A stretch of 64,000 nucleotides of DNA from Desulfovibrio sp. (GTDB taxonomy: Bacteria > Desulfobacterota > Desulfovibrionia > Desulfovibrionales > Desulfovibrionaceae): NCBI RefSeq assembly GCF_009712225.1, contig NZ_WASP01000017.1:26337-90336 (forward strand), read 5' to 3'. Below are positions 47,055-55,563 of this stretch, in pieces (positions within the stretch are counted from its first letter, which is position 1; each line of letters begins with the position of its first letter). The notes below the pieces were generated by a model. The model did no database searches. It was given only the letters and a program-made list of their open reading frames with translations, and was not told the origin of the DNA. The translations under genes were made by a program, and so were the position numbers.

Positions 47055-47385
47055 CCCCCCTCTGCAAAATTTCGTGGAAACTTCACAGACCCGTCATGCA
47101 GATTTACTACAGAATCAATGCCTTAGAAGCCTTGTGAAAAAAAATCTCTTGGCCATTTTTGAGCCTTGCGTGTCACAAGCATTTCAAATGCCTACTGCCA
47201 GACCATACATTGGTGCTGGTCGCACAACCCTTGCAAGAGAACTCATTTCAAGCTAACACGCTTGGGCAGATAAGGGAAGCCCCTGGGCCAAAACTAACCA
47301 TGAGTCGGCAACCCGTTGTTTTTCCAGCGCAGCCCCACGGGCGAACCCCTCCTATCCAAATTTCATTATCAGTACAGGACAAGGC

Positions 47386-49182
47386 ATGACCGACAACTCC
47401 AACGATTCCCGCGCACCACGTGATAAGCGCGAAGGACAGGGCCCACGCGCCCCGCGCAGCCCGCGCAATAGCCATGACACCGGCGATTCGCGCGCCCGCA
47501 AGCCGCTGCGCGAAGTGGTTTGCGAAATAGACCGCGACATTCTGCGCCTGCTGCTGCGCCGCAACAACCTTCTTGAGCGCATGCGCGGCGACAAGCCCCG
47601 GCTCGACTCTGCCGAAGAAAAAAACATTCGCGAATCGTGGGAGGCCGCTGTTTCCCACATCAGCCGCGATGCGCGCCTTTCCGGCCACTTTTTTTCGCTT
47701 ATGCAGGAAGTGGAATTTCAGCCCCGCCCAGCCTCTGCGCGTAACGACGCAGACGAGGCCGGTGACAATGGCGGCGCTGCTTTGAAGGAACCACCGCGCA
47801 CGGCCTTTAACCTTGCGCCGCCAGCCAAGCATGTGCGTTTGCGCATGCCCGCACCCCTGGCCTGCCGCGCCACCCGCGCATGGCTGATGCTGGCCGCCTC
47901 CACGGGCCAACCGCTGCATCTGGCGCCCGGCCTCATGAACGACCCCATTGTGGACTGCGTAAAAATGCTCAACCAGGCCGGAGCCTCGCTTACCCGCGAG
48001 GATGAAGGCGTCTCCGCCCGTCCGGCGGCCCCGCTGGGTGCGGCCGACAAGGTTATCCACACCGGCGACAGCGCCTGGAACTTCTTTATGCTGCTGGGCC
48101 ACTACCTTGGCCGCCCCTCGCGCGCCAAGTTCACCGGCGATTCCAGCCTGAAACTGGCCGATTTCTCTGCCGTGCGGCACTTTTTGCCCGCTCTGGGTGC
48201 GCGCCTTGTGCACGTTGTTCCCAAAAGCGACGGCCTGCCCGCACGCCTTGAATGCTCCGGCATTCTGCCCGACTCCGTAAAGCTGCCCGCCGATGTGCCC
48301 GCCGAACTGGCCGAGGGCATTCTGCTGGCGGCCCCCGGTTACGAGCGGGCCATTACCCTTGACCTTTCCTCGCACCCTGATCACAGGCTCATCGTGGCCC
48401 GCGTGGTGCCCATTTTGCGCGCAGCTGGCGCGGATGTGCAGACCGAGGGCGCAAAAGTGCGCGTAAACCCCGGCCCGCTCAGCCTGCCCGCCAGACCTGA
48501 AAGCAGCATGGAAGCCGAGCTGGCGCTCTTTTTGCTGGCCCTGCCGCTGGCCCTTGGCGGCGAGGCCCATCTGGGCGGCCAGTGGCCTGCCCTGCCCGCC
48601 GCAGAAGCTGGCTGGGACCTGCTCAAACAGCTCGGCCTTGACCTGCGCTACGAGGCTGGCAAGGAAGGCGGCGAGGTCTGCGCCACCGCTTCTGCGCCGC
48701 TCAAGCAGTATGCCAAGGGCGACCTGCCCGCTGGTTTCCCCGCTGCGTGGGCGCCCCTGCCGCTGGCTTTGGCCGCCTGTGCCGCCCTGCGCGGCGAGAA
48801 GACCAACCTGCCCACGCTGCCCAGCGGAACCGACAGAACTACGGTAGAAAGTTTTCTTTCTGCTGTGGGTCTCGAATTGGATGAAAACAGCCGCTTGTGC
48901 AAAAAAGAACAATCCGGCCTCAAGCCGGGCTGGAACGCACCCGATCCGGTGTGGGCAATGGCCCTTGCCCTTGCCGCATGCGCAAGCCCACACCAGAAGC
49001 TGGGCAACCCCGGCATCATGACCGGTCTCTACCCCCCCTTCTGGGCTCTGTACAATACGCTGCCCGAACCGGCCATTCGCCGTTCCGCCGCGCCGGAAGC
49101 CCCCGCTGCCGCGCCCCGGCGTCGCATCATCACCGGTGCTGTGGCTGTGCCCCCCGAGCTCAAAGACGAAGACGATTATTAG
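47386..49182 (+). CDS. EPSP-synthase-like protein fused to a chorismate-mutase-like helix
   Basis: 598 residues. After a polar, Arg-rich leader (1-40), residues about 40-115 read like a type II chorismate mutase domain (LREVVCEIDRDILRLLLRRNNLLERM in pieces). Residues about 140-560 follow the EPSP synthase layout (VRLRMPAPLACRATRAWLMLAAS, DPIVDCVKMLNQAGA, KFTGDSSLK, then LPSGTDRTTVESFL). The usual active-site signatures are not intact: GSKS at the start is replaced by APLAC, and GTAMR by DSAWNF. Similar fusions are annotated as aroA in Desulfovibrio. It may be a divergent synthase or a pseudoenzyme. ATG with AAGG upstream; divergent from aprB. Confidence 0.7.
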   Translation: MTDNSNDSRAPRDKREGQGPRAPRSPRNSHDTGDSRARKPLREVVCEIDRDILRLLLRRNNLLERMRGDKPRLDSAEEKNIRESWEAAVSHISRDARLSGHFFSLMQEVEFQPRPASARNDADEAGDNGGAALKEPPRTAFNLAPPAKHVRLRMPAPLACRATRAWLMLAASTGQPLHLAPGLMNDPIVDCVKMLNQAGASLTREDEGVSARPAAPLGAADKVIHTGDSAWNFFMLLGHYLGRPSRAKFTGDSSLKLADFSAVRHFLPALGARLVHVVPKSDGLPARLECSGILPDSVKLPADVPAELAEGILLAAPGYERAITLDLSSHPDHRLIVARVVPILRAAGADVQTEGAKVRVNPGPLSLPARPESSMEAELALFLLALPLALGGEAHLGGQWPALPAAEAGWDLLKQLGLDLRYEAGKEGGEVCATASAPLKQYAKGDLPAGFPAAWAPLPLALAACAALRGEKTNLPTLPSGTDRTTVESFLSAVGLELDENSRLCKKEQSGLKPGWNAPDPVWAMALALAACASPHQKLGNPGIMTGLYPPFWALYNTLPEPAIRRSAAPEAPAAAPRRRIITGAVAVPPELKDEDDY

Positions 49183-49192
49183 AAAATACCAA

Positions 49193-49238
49193 GCAACAGG
49201 CGCTGGCGGCGAATTATCGCCCCCAGCGCCTGTTGCTG
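49193..49238 (+). terminator. Terminator after the EPSPS-like gene
   Basis: CAACAGGCGCTGG pairs with CCAGCGCCTGTTG around a loop that holds an inner GGCGA/TCGCC stem; CTGTTTT follows. Confidence 0.85.
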
Positions 49239-49251
49239 TTTTGGCCTGAAC

Positions 49252-49285
49252 AAAAAAACGCCCCGCGCGGTTAAGCTGCGGGGCG
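49252..49285 (-). terminator. Terminator after the PEBP-like lipoprotein gene
   Basis: CGCCCCGC pairs with GCGGGGCG, followed on the minus strand by TTTTTTTG. Confidence 0.9.
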
Positions 49286-49350
49286 GAAAGTCCGTTTTCA
49301 TGCACGGGTCCCTGAGTCCACGGGACTGCCAAGGGCGTGTCTGCCAGAGG

Positions 49351-49788
49351 TTATTCCTGGGTGAAACGGAAAAGACGCACGGAAATAGGCTGCATGCTCT
49401 GCCGGCTCATGGCCGACACAACAAAAACATAATCCCTGCTCTGGCCGCTGGGCGGACAGGGGCCACGGTAGTGACGGGTCAGGCCACCTTCCGGAATAAC
49501 GCCAGAGCCATCGTTGGTCCAGTTGCCGCCGCCCAGAAACATTTCCTGGGAATCGCTGGTAAGCTCCATCAACCGCACGTCATAGTAATCGGTGTTGGCT
49601 GGAGTTTGGGCCACCTGAATTTCAGGCGAGATGCGTGAGCACCGATGGACATCGCGCAGGGTAACAGTAACGGCCATGCCGTCAGGAACTTCCTGCGTCT
49701 CCTTGGAGGCGCAAGCAGGCAACAGTGCCGCTGCCAACAGCACAGGAACAAGCACGACCCGGGCTTTGCCTAAAAATTCAAAACGCAT
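49351..49788 (-). CDS. Lipoprotein with PEBP-like features
   Basis: 145 residues. The signal sequence ends in a lipobox (ALLPACAS), so the mature protein is probably lipid-anchored. The rest resembles the phosphatidylethanolamine-binding (YbhB/PEBP) pattern: CSRISPEIQV early, GGGNW mid-protein, and YRGPCPPSGQSRDYVFVVSAM near the end. The Asp and His residues of the PEBP ligand pocket are not obvious. GGAGG precedes the ATG at 49788. Confidence 0.68.
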   Translation of the reverse strand: MRFEFLGKARVVLVPVLLAAALLPACASKETQEVPDGMAVTVTLRDVHRCSRISPEIQVAQTPANTDYYDVRLMELTSDSQEMFLGGGNWTNDGSGVIPEGGLTRHYRGPCPPSGQSRDYVFVVSAMSRQSMQPISVRLFRFTQE

Positions 49789-49876
49789 CAGAGCCTCCAA
49801 ATGACAATTGCTTTATACGCCTTTTGGAAGCATAACCAATAGTCAGGTCGAATACAACAACCAGTGGGAGCAGTAT

Positions 49877-51067
49877 ATGTCCATTCTTGCAGACAGCGTT
49901 TCGGGGTATCTGGAACACTCATCGTGGATCCGGCGCATGTTTGAGGCCGGTGGCCAGCTCAAGGCCCGTTTTGGCGCAGACAATGTTTATGATTTCAGCC
50001 TGGGCAACCCCGACCTGCCAGCACCTCCTGCCGTGGTGTCCGGCCTGCGCTCCTTTACCGAACACGCTTCTGAACCCTTTGCCTTTGGCTACATGCCCAA
50101 CGGCGGTTTTGTGTGGGCGCGAGAAAAACTGGCTGCGCACCTCAGCAAGGAACAGGGCGTGGCCCTCACCGCCAATGACGTTCTGCTGGGCTGCGGTGCC
50201 GCCGGTGTGCTCAACGCTTTTTTGCGCGCGGTCATCAATCCCGGCGAAGAAATGCTGGGCTTTGCCCCCTACTTTGTTGAATATGGCTTTTACGTGGCCA
50301 ATCACGGCGGCACGTTCCGCGCGGTCATGAGCAAGCCCGACACCTTTGCGCCCGACCTCGCGGCGCTTGAGGAAGCCATAAGCCCCAAAACCCGCGTGGT
50401 GCTCATCAACTCGCCCAACAATCCCACCGGCGTGATATACAGCCGCAAGGATCTGGTGGCGCTGACCGAACTGCTCGAAAACAAGAGTCAGGAATACGGC
50501 AAGCCCATCTGGCTGGTGGCCGACGAGCCCTACCGTTTTCTGGCCTATGACAACGCTGAAGTTCCTTCGGTGCTGCCCCTCTACCCTTACGCGGTGGTCA
50601 TCAGTTCGTTCTCCAAAAATCTTTCGCTACCGGGCGAACGCGTGGGCTTTGCCGCAGTGTCGCCCCTGTTGCACGAAAAGGCCGAGCTCATGGCTGGCCT
50701 TACCCTCACCAACCGCATTCTCGGTTTCGTGAACCCGCCCGTGGTAGGCCAGCACATCATGGCCGCCGCTCTGGGCAGCCAGGTTGACCTGGGCATCTAC
50801 GCAGCCCGCCGCAAGGCCATGGGCGAAGTGCTCAAAAATGCCGGTTACGAATTCCAGATGCCTGCGGGCGCTTTCTATTTCTTCCCCAAGGCTCCCGGCG
50901 GCGACGATGTGGCCTTTGTGAACAGGCTGGTTGAAGAACGCGTGCTGGCCGTGCCCGGTACCGGCTTTGGCTGCCCCGGCTACTTCCGCCTTGCCTTCTG
51001 CGTGGACGAAAAGGTCATTCGCAATGCCGCCGACGGCTTTGCCAAGGCCCGCGCCGAGTTCAAGTAA
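49877..51067 (+). CDS. Class I/II PLP-dependent aminotransferase
   Basis: 396 residues, AspC-like fold. Landmarks are DFSLGNPDLPAPP, GCGAAGVLNAFLRAV, INSPNNPTGVIYS, the PLP-binding Asp in VADEPYRFLAY, the Schiff-base Lys in SSFSKNLSLPGERVGF, and the C-terminal Arg in YFRLAFC. The substrate cannot be read from sequence; aromatic or aspartate-type amino acids are possible given shikimate genes nearby. The ATG at 49877 follows GGGAG and gives the normal N-terminus; the frame is open upstream. Confidence 0.9.
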   Translation: MSILADSVSGYLEHSSWIRRMFEAGGQLKARFGADNVYDFSLGNPDLPAPPAVVSGLRSFTEHASEPFAFGYMPNGGFVWAREKLAAHLSKEQGVALTANDVLLGCGAAGVLNAFLRAVINPGEEMLGFAPYFVEYGFYVANHGGTFRAVMSKPDTFAPDLAALEEAISPKTRVVLINSPNNPTGVIYSRKDLVALTELLENKSQEYGKPIWLVADEPYRFLAYDNAEVPSVLPLYPYAVVISSFSKNLSLPGERVGFAAVSPLLHEKAELMAGLTLTNRILGFVNPPVVGQHIMAAALGSQVDLGIYAARRKAMGEVLKNAGYEFQMPAGAFYFFPKAPGGDDVAFVNRLVEERVLAVPGTGFGCPGYFRLAFCVDEKVIRNAADGFAKARAEFK

Positions 51068-51121
51068 TCATCATGCCTGCGGGGCGGCAAAACCGCCCCG
51101 CAGAAATCACAGGGAACCGAC

Positions 51122-51541
51122 ATGATGCAATCACCGTTTGCAAAAACACCCCACGGGCTGCTCCGTGGTTTTGTTGCGGCCTTTGCCTGCCTTCTTTTAC
51201 TGGTGGCCGTTCAGGTTTCCGCCAAGGATATCAGCGTCAAGGAAGCAGCGGCTCTGTTGCAGAACCCGCCGCAGGGCCTGACCATTGTGGACGTGCGCAC
51301 CCCGGCTGAATTTCGCGAGGGGCACATTGCTGGCGCTGTAAACATGGATTTTTTCGGTGCGGACTTTGAATCGCAGGTACTCACACTGCCCAAGGACAAG
51401 CCCGTACTGCTGTACTGCCGCACGGGCAATCGGTCTGCTGGTGCATACGATACCATGACAAAAGAAGGTCTTACCAATATTCTGCACATGAATCAGGGCA
51501 TCACCGCATGGCAGCAGGCCGGTTTGCCCGTGCAAAAATAG
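51122..51541 (+). CDS. Exported single-domain rhodanese-like protein
   Basis: 139 residues. The signal peptide ends near VQVSA. The rhodanese domain shows VDVRTPAEFREGHIAGAVN and the active-site Cys loop LYCRTGNRSAGA. It probably handles sulfane sulfur in the periplasm. It is 54 bases after the aminotransferase and ends just before the sigma-54-type promoter of flgE. Confidence 0.9.
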   Translation: MMQSPFAKTPHGLLRGFVAAFACLLLLVAVQVSAKDISVKEAAALLQNPPQGLTIVDVRTPAEFREGHIAGAVNMDFFGADFESQVLTLPKDKPVLLYCRTGNRSAGAYDTMTKEGLTNILHMNQGITAWQQAGLPVQK

Positions 51542-51572
51542 GCCTCAGACACAGCGCAAAGAGCGTTGCCAC

Positions 51573-51588
51573 TGGCACGAATTCTGCT
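51573..51588 (+). promoter_or_regulatory. Sigma-54 promoter of flgE
   Basis: TGGCACGAATTCTGCT has the invariant GG and GC with exactly ten bases between, and a near-perfect -24 half. Transcription would start near 51599, about 170 bases upstream of flgE. Confidence 0.75.
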
Positions 51589-51596
51589 TCTATTCA

Positions 51597-51631
51597 GGGC
51601 GGAGAGGAATGTTTTTCCTCTTCGCCCTTTA
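51597..51631 (+). terminator. Hairpin at the predicted flgE transcription start
   Basis: GGGCGGAGAGGAA pairs with TTCCTCTTCGCCC over a five-base loop (one G-T pair), then TTTACTTTG. It can end the rhodanese transcript and would also sit at the 5' end of the sigma-54 transcript. Confidence 0.7.
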
Positions 51632-51663
51632 CTTTGTCTGCCCTATTACGCGGCAGACTAAGC

Positions 51664-51685
51664 GTGCCGCGCATATCTGCGGCAC
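51664..51685 (+). repeat. Inverted repeat in the flgE leader
   Basis: GTGCCGC and GCGGCAC with an eight-base loop, in the untranslated leader about 80 bases before flgE. Confidence 0.5.
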
Positions 51686-51767
51686 AGCGGCATGTACGCC
51701 CTCCCGCAGGGGCGGCCTGCCGTTACCGGGTATGAGGAAAATTATTCCCCCCGGCAGGAGGCAGAGC

Positions 51768-53258
51768 ATGAACTCATCATTGTACATCGGTGCCACTGGC
51801 ATGAAGACCTTGGGTGACGGCATGAACGTCATCTCAAACAACATCGCCAACGTGAGTACCATCGGTTACAAAGAGCAGACCGCTCTGTTCTCTGACGTTT
51901 TTTATGCGCAGCAGGGCAGCATTGGCGACTGGTGGGGAGCGCAGACCAATTCGCGTGTGGCTCTCGGCCAGGTGGGTCAGGGTGTGCAGATGGACGCCGT
52001 GCTTACCAGATACGGTCAGGGAGCGCTTGAGTCTTCCAACACCGTCACGGATATGGCCATCAGCGGCAAGGGATTCTTTCAGGTAACCGACAAGAATGGT
52101 GACGCGTATTATACCCGCGCGGGCGACTTTCGCCCTGACAACTCAGGCGTATTGCGTACGCCGGCGGGCATGGCCCTTATGGGCTACAAGTATGCGGAAG
52201 ACGGCACCAAGGGCGGTCTGGCTCAGGTTACCATAGACAGATTTGCCAAAATGCCGGCCAAGGCCACCACGGCTTTGGATCTGCGGCTGAACGTCGCGCA
52301 GGCCAAGGACACTGCCGTTGACGCCACCAACCCGTATTTCAGCCTTGTCGGCCAGTACAATGCCGCCAATACGCCGCCCATCAGCAGCTCCGGCTACGGA
52401 TATGCCCAAAGCGTAACCCTGTACGGAGCCGACGGCACGGCCCACAACGCCACCATCTATTTTGACGGCGCGCCCTCCACCGGCACGGGCACCACTGCGG
52501 AATACCTCATCGCCTCTGACGCAGACACAAGCGGCGGCACGGCCCAGGCCCTCATGGCGGGAACCCTGAGTTTCAACGCCAAAGGCGAGCTCACGGGCAT
52601 GTCGGCCTACACGCCAACCACCGCAGGCAGCACAAATCTTGCCGACTGGAACGCGGCCACGCTTTCTTCCACAGGTCTGCCGCAAATGACCTTTAACGGC
52701 TCGCCCGTCACCCTGAACCTGGGCATCTCTGCCACAGGCGGCTGGCAAAACACGCCTGGCACGGCTGCCAGCGTGGGCACAGACCCCACCGCTCTTGCAA
52801 GCATGGGCAATTCCTATACCCGCGCCACAGACGCCACCACAAACTACACCGCTTCCTCACCGGTTATGCGCTCCAAAAATCAGGACGGATACGCCGCTGG
52901 CACGCTGAACAACATCAGCATCAGTGAAGACGGCACTGTTGTGGGCAAGTTTTCCAATAACAAGAGCATGAACCTGTGGCAGATACCTGTGTGCCGTTTT
53001 ACCAGCGAAGACGGCCTGCGGCGGGAAGGAAACAATGTTTTTTCTGCCACTGAAGATTCGGGACAAATGCAGATGGGCGTGGCCGGAACGGAAAATTACG
53101 GCAAGGTCAATGCCTACAACATTGAAAATTCCAACGTGGACATGTCCAAGGAAATGGTCAACATGATCATCAACCAGCGGGGCTTCCAGTCCAACAGCAA
53201 GGTTGTGACCACTGCTGACCAGATGCTGCAAAAGGCCATGGAGCTCAAGCGCTCATAA
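51768..53258 (+). CDS. flgE: Flagellar hook protein FlgE
   Basis: 496 residues. The N-terminal rod/hook motif reads SLYIGATGMKTLGDGMNVISNNIANVSTIGYK (in pieces), followed by DMAISGKGFFQV. The C-terminus has SNVDMSKEMVNMIINQRGFQSNSKVVTT (in pieces), typical of FlgE/FlgG-type proteins. Length and the large Ala/Thr/Gly-rich central domain favour the hook protein. GGAGG precedes the ATG at 51768; the frame is open upstream to 51609. It stands alone between a rhodanese and aroE, with its own sigma-54 promoter and terminator. Confidence 0.93.
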   Translation: MNSSLYIGATGMKTLGDGMNVISNNIANVSTIGYKEQTALFSDVFYAQQGSIGDWWGAQTNSRVALGQVGQGVQMDAVLTRYGQGALESSNTVTDMAISGKGFFQVTDKNGDAYYTRAGDFRPDNSGVLRTPAGMALMGYKYAEDGTKGGLAQVTIDRFAKMPAKATTALDLRLNVAQAKDTAVDATNPYFSLVGQYNAANTPPISSSGYGYAQSVTLYGADGTAHNATIYFDGAPSTGTGTTAEYLIASDADTSGGTAQALMAGTLSFNAKGELTGMSAYTPTTAGSTNLADWNAATLSSTGLPQMTFNGSPVTLNLGISATGGWQNTPGTAASVGTDPTALASMGNSYTRATDATTNYTASSPVMRSKNQDGYAAGTLNNISISEDGTVVGKFSNNKSMNLWQIPVCRFTSEDGLRREGNNVFSATEDSGQMQMGVAGTENYGKVNAYNIENSNVDMSKEMVNMIINQRGFQSNSKVVTTADQMLQKAMELKRS

Positions 53259-53304
53259 TGCAGGTCACGCGGCCTGCAGCTCCCGCTTCCGTACAACTCT
53301 TTCT

Positions 53305-53332
53305 AGCCCCGGTTCGCCGGGGCTTTTTGATA
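53305..53332 (+). terminator. Terminator after flgE
   Basis: AGCCCCGG pairs with CCGGGGCT around a TTCG tetraloop, then TTTT. Confidence 0.93.
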
Positions 53333-53505
53333 TCCACACACTCCGGTGCGGATACAACATATCCAGCATCTCGGATTTGGCGGGTAATCCAGACCTTGCG
53401 GCATTGCCCCTAACCGTCCCATAGGGTACAGTGCTCTACTGTGTTGCGGATTATTGTATAAAAAACACACGTTTTTGCCGCACTTTTTTCAGGAGCACGC
53501 CCCCC

Positions 53506-54384
53506 ATGAGCGCAGCCGCTTCCCCTGCAACCGGCACGGCCCTTTATGGCGTCATCGGTTGGCCCTTGAGCCAAAGCCTTTCGCCCCTGCTGCACAATAC
53601 GGGTTTTGCAGCTCTCGACATCGATGCCCTGTACATGAAGTGGGAAGTGCCCCCCCAGAAGCTGCCCGTCTTTGTGGAAAGCGTGCGCCTGCTCAACATT
53701 CGCGGCTGTTCCGTTACCATTCCCCACAAGGTGGAGTTGCTCCCCCTGCTGGACGAGGTGAGCCCGCTGGCCAGACGCGTGGGCGCGGCCAATACCATCT
53801 ACTGGAAAGGCGAGAACCTGTGCGGTGAAAACACCGATGTGGCGGGTTTTATGGCCCCACTCGCCAACGTGCCCCTTGCTGGCGCGGATGTGCTGCTGCT
53901 GGGAGCTGGCGGTGCGGCACGGGCCGTTGCAGCTGGCCTTGTGGAGACGGTGCAGCAACGCCCTGCCAGAATTTTTGTGACCACGCCTTCCGACAAATCG
54001 CACCTGTCGCTGGCCGAAGAATTTGGCCTTACCCCCCTGCTGTGGAAAGACCGCCACGAACCTTCGCCCCTGCTGGTCATCAACACCACCCCCCTTGGCA
54101 TGCGTGGCAAGGCCGAGGAAGAGACCCCCTACGATTTTTCGCTCTCCGCGCCCCTTGCACCCACAAGTGCTGCCCAAGCAACACCCCTCGCTTACGACAT
54201 CGTGTACAACCCGCTTGAAACACGTTTTTTGCGTGAGGCACGTGCCGCTGGCCGCCGCTGCATTTCGGGGCTGGAGATGTTTTTTGGTCAGGGCGATGCA
54301 CAGTTCCGCCTGTGGACAGGGCAAGGCCTGCCGCCAGAGTCGCGCAGTGCCCTTGAGGCTGCCCTGGGGCAGCAGTCACGTTAA
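53506..54384 (+). CDS. aroE: Shikimate dehydrogenase
   Basis: NADPH-dependent reduction of 3-dehydroshikimate to shikimate. 292 residues. Motifs: YGVIGWPLSQSLSPLLHN (substrate binding), CSVTIPHK with the catalytic Lys, GAANTIYW, GENTDVAGF with the catalytic Asp, the nucleotide loop LLGAGGAARAV, and NTTPLGM. AGGAG lies upstream of the ATG at 53506. It is 24 bases before aroQ, a two-gene shikimate unit. Confidence 0.95.
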   Translation: MSAAASPATGTALYGVIGWPLSQSLSPLLHNTGFAALDIDALYMKWEVPPQKLPVFVESVRLLNIRGCSVTIPHKVELLPLLDEVSPLARRVGAANTIYWKGENLCGENTDVAGFMAPLANVPLAGADVLLLGAGGAARAVAAGLVETVQQRPARIFVTTPSDKSHLSLAEEFGLTPLLWKDRHEPSPLLVINTTPLGMRGKAEEETPYDFSLSAPLAPTSAAQATPLAYDIVYNPLETRFLREARAAGRRCISGLEMFFGQGDAQFRLWTGQGLPPESRSALEAALGQQSR

Positions 54385-54408
54385 CCAGACACGAAAAGCG
54401 AGGCCTCC

Positions 54409-54855
54409 ATGCGAATTCTTGTGCTGCACGGCGTCAACCTGAACATGTTCGGCAAACGCGATCCTTCACAGTACGGAACAGCAACACTGGCAGACATTGA
54501 TGCCGCGCTGAAAAAGCTAGCAAAAGAGCTGGACGTGACTGTTGAATGCTTTCAGACCAACCACGAAGGCGAGATGGTTGAACGCATTCACAAAGCCCTG
54601 GGCGAAGGCATAAACGCCGTTGTCATCAATGCGGGCGCGTGGACGCACTACAGCTACGCGCTGGCAGACGCGCTGGCCATACTGCCCGTGCCCGTGGTTG
54701 AGGTGCACATGTCCAATGTCCATGCGCGCGAGGCATTCAGACACCATTCGGTGCTGGCCCCGGTGTGTGCGGGCAGCGTGTGCGGCTTTGGCGTAGAAAG
54801 TTATCTTTTGGGTTTGCGGGCAGCCCAAACGCTTGTGATAAAAGACGCAAAATAA
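54409..54855 (+). CDS. aroQ: 3-dehydroquinate dehydratase, type II
   Basis: Converts 3-dehydroquinate to 3-dehydroshikimate. 148 residues, the usual size. It has VLHGVNLNMFGKRDPSQYG with the catalytic Tyr on the lid, QTNHEGEMVERIH, INAGAWTHYSYALADAL, and EVHMSNVHAREAFRHHS with the catalytic His region. Confidence 0.97.
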   Translation: MRILVLHGVNLNMFGKRDPSQYGTATLADIDAALKKLAKELDVTVECFQTNHEGEMVERIHKALGEGINAVVINAGAWTHYSYALADALAILPVPVVEVHMSNVHAREAFRHHSVLAPVCAGSVCGFGVESYLLGLRAAQTLVIKDAK

Positions 54856-54905
54856 ACAAGAGCAGATACGCAGTATATGATTTGTACGGGTGCGAGCCTA
54901 GATTT

Positions 54906-54933
54906 TTGACTTTTTCTGCTGTAGCGTTGTAGA
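54906..54933 (+). promoter_or_regulatory. Possible promoter of the hdr-flx operon
   Basis: TTGACT, 16 bases, then TGTAGA, about 50 bases before hdrC. The -10 is weak. TTGTCACA follows at 54940-54947, which looks like half of a Rex or FNR-type site. Confidence 0.3.
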
Positions 54934-54981
54934 CAGACTTGTCACAGCGGCACCCCATCAGCTTCTAACCAGAGAGTTCCC

Positions 54982-55563
54982 ATGAACGACGCCATCAACC
55001 TGAACCGCCTGCGCGACCCCGCCTTTACGGAGGAAGTGGACGCGCACAGCGGACAGAAAGTGTCCACCTGCTATCAGTGCGGCAATTGTACGGCCGGCTG
55101 TCCAGCAGGTTTCGTTTATGACTTGCAGGTCAATCAGATCATGCGGGCGGTACAGCTGGGTTTGAAGGACGCGGTACTTGATTCGCGTTCCATCTGGATG
55201 TGCCTGTCCTGCTCCACCTGTAGCCAGCGGTGCCCCAACAACATCGATGTGGCCGGAGTCATGGAGACCCTGCGCCACATGGCCCGCAAGGAAGGCCGCG
55301 TGGCCGTTCCCAAGGTGGAAAAGTTTTGGTTCTCCTTCCTGGATACGGTGCGCACCTTTGGCCGCACCCACGAAATCGGCACCATGGCACTCTACATGAT
55401 GCGCTCACTCCGTGTGTTTACCGACGTTGACCTTGCGCCAGAAGCACTCAAAAAGGGCAAGCTGGGGCTCAAGCCCCATATTCTGCCCGGCGGGGCGGGG
55501 CCGGTTACCCGTATCTTTACGCGCTATAAGGAACGCGCCAAGCGCGAGGGGGTGCGCCCATGA
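54982..55563 (+). CDS. hdrC: HdrC, heterodisulfide-reductase-like iron-sulfur subunit
   Basis: 193 residues, soluble. Two 4Fe-4S motifs: CYQCGNCTAGCP and CLSCSTCSQRCP. It passes electrons between HdrA and HdrB. First gene of hdrCBA-flxDC-flxB-flxA. The stop overlaps the hdrB start (ATGA). Confidence 0.95.
   Translation: MNDAINLNRLRDPAFTEEVDAHSGQKVSTCYQCGNCTAGCPAGFVYDLQVNQIMRAVQLGLKDAVLDSRSIWMCLSCSTCSQRCPNNIDVAGVMETLRHMARKEGRVAVPKVEKFWFSFLDTVRTFGRTHEIGTMALYMMRSLRVFTDVDLAPEALKKGKLGLKPHILPGGAGPVTRIFTRYKERAKREGVRP

Larger units (their letters stand above)
46894..47385. other. Divergent control region of aprBA and the CM-EPSPS-like gene
   Basis: About 490 bases without a supported gene. Holds the aprBA promoter and the Rex-like site. 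The half nearest the EPSPS-like gene is moderately AT-rich. Confidence 0.6.

Noticed and set aside
47131..47180. TTGTGAAA and GTCACAAG near each other, as a possible Rex or FNR-type site
   Set aside because: The halves are about 30 bases apart and do not form one palindrome of the right spacing.
47248..49332. Minus-strand frame (694 codons) opposite the EPSPS-like gene
   Set aside because: Shadow frame that also runs through two terminators; the plus-strand frame has the family-like sequence.
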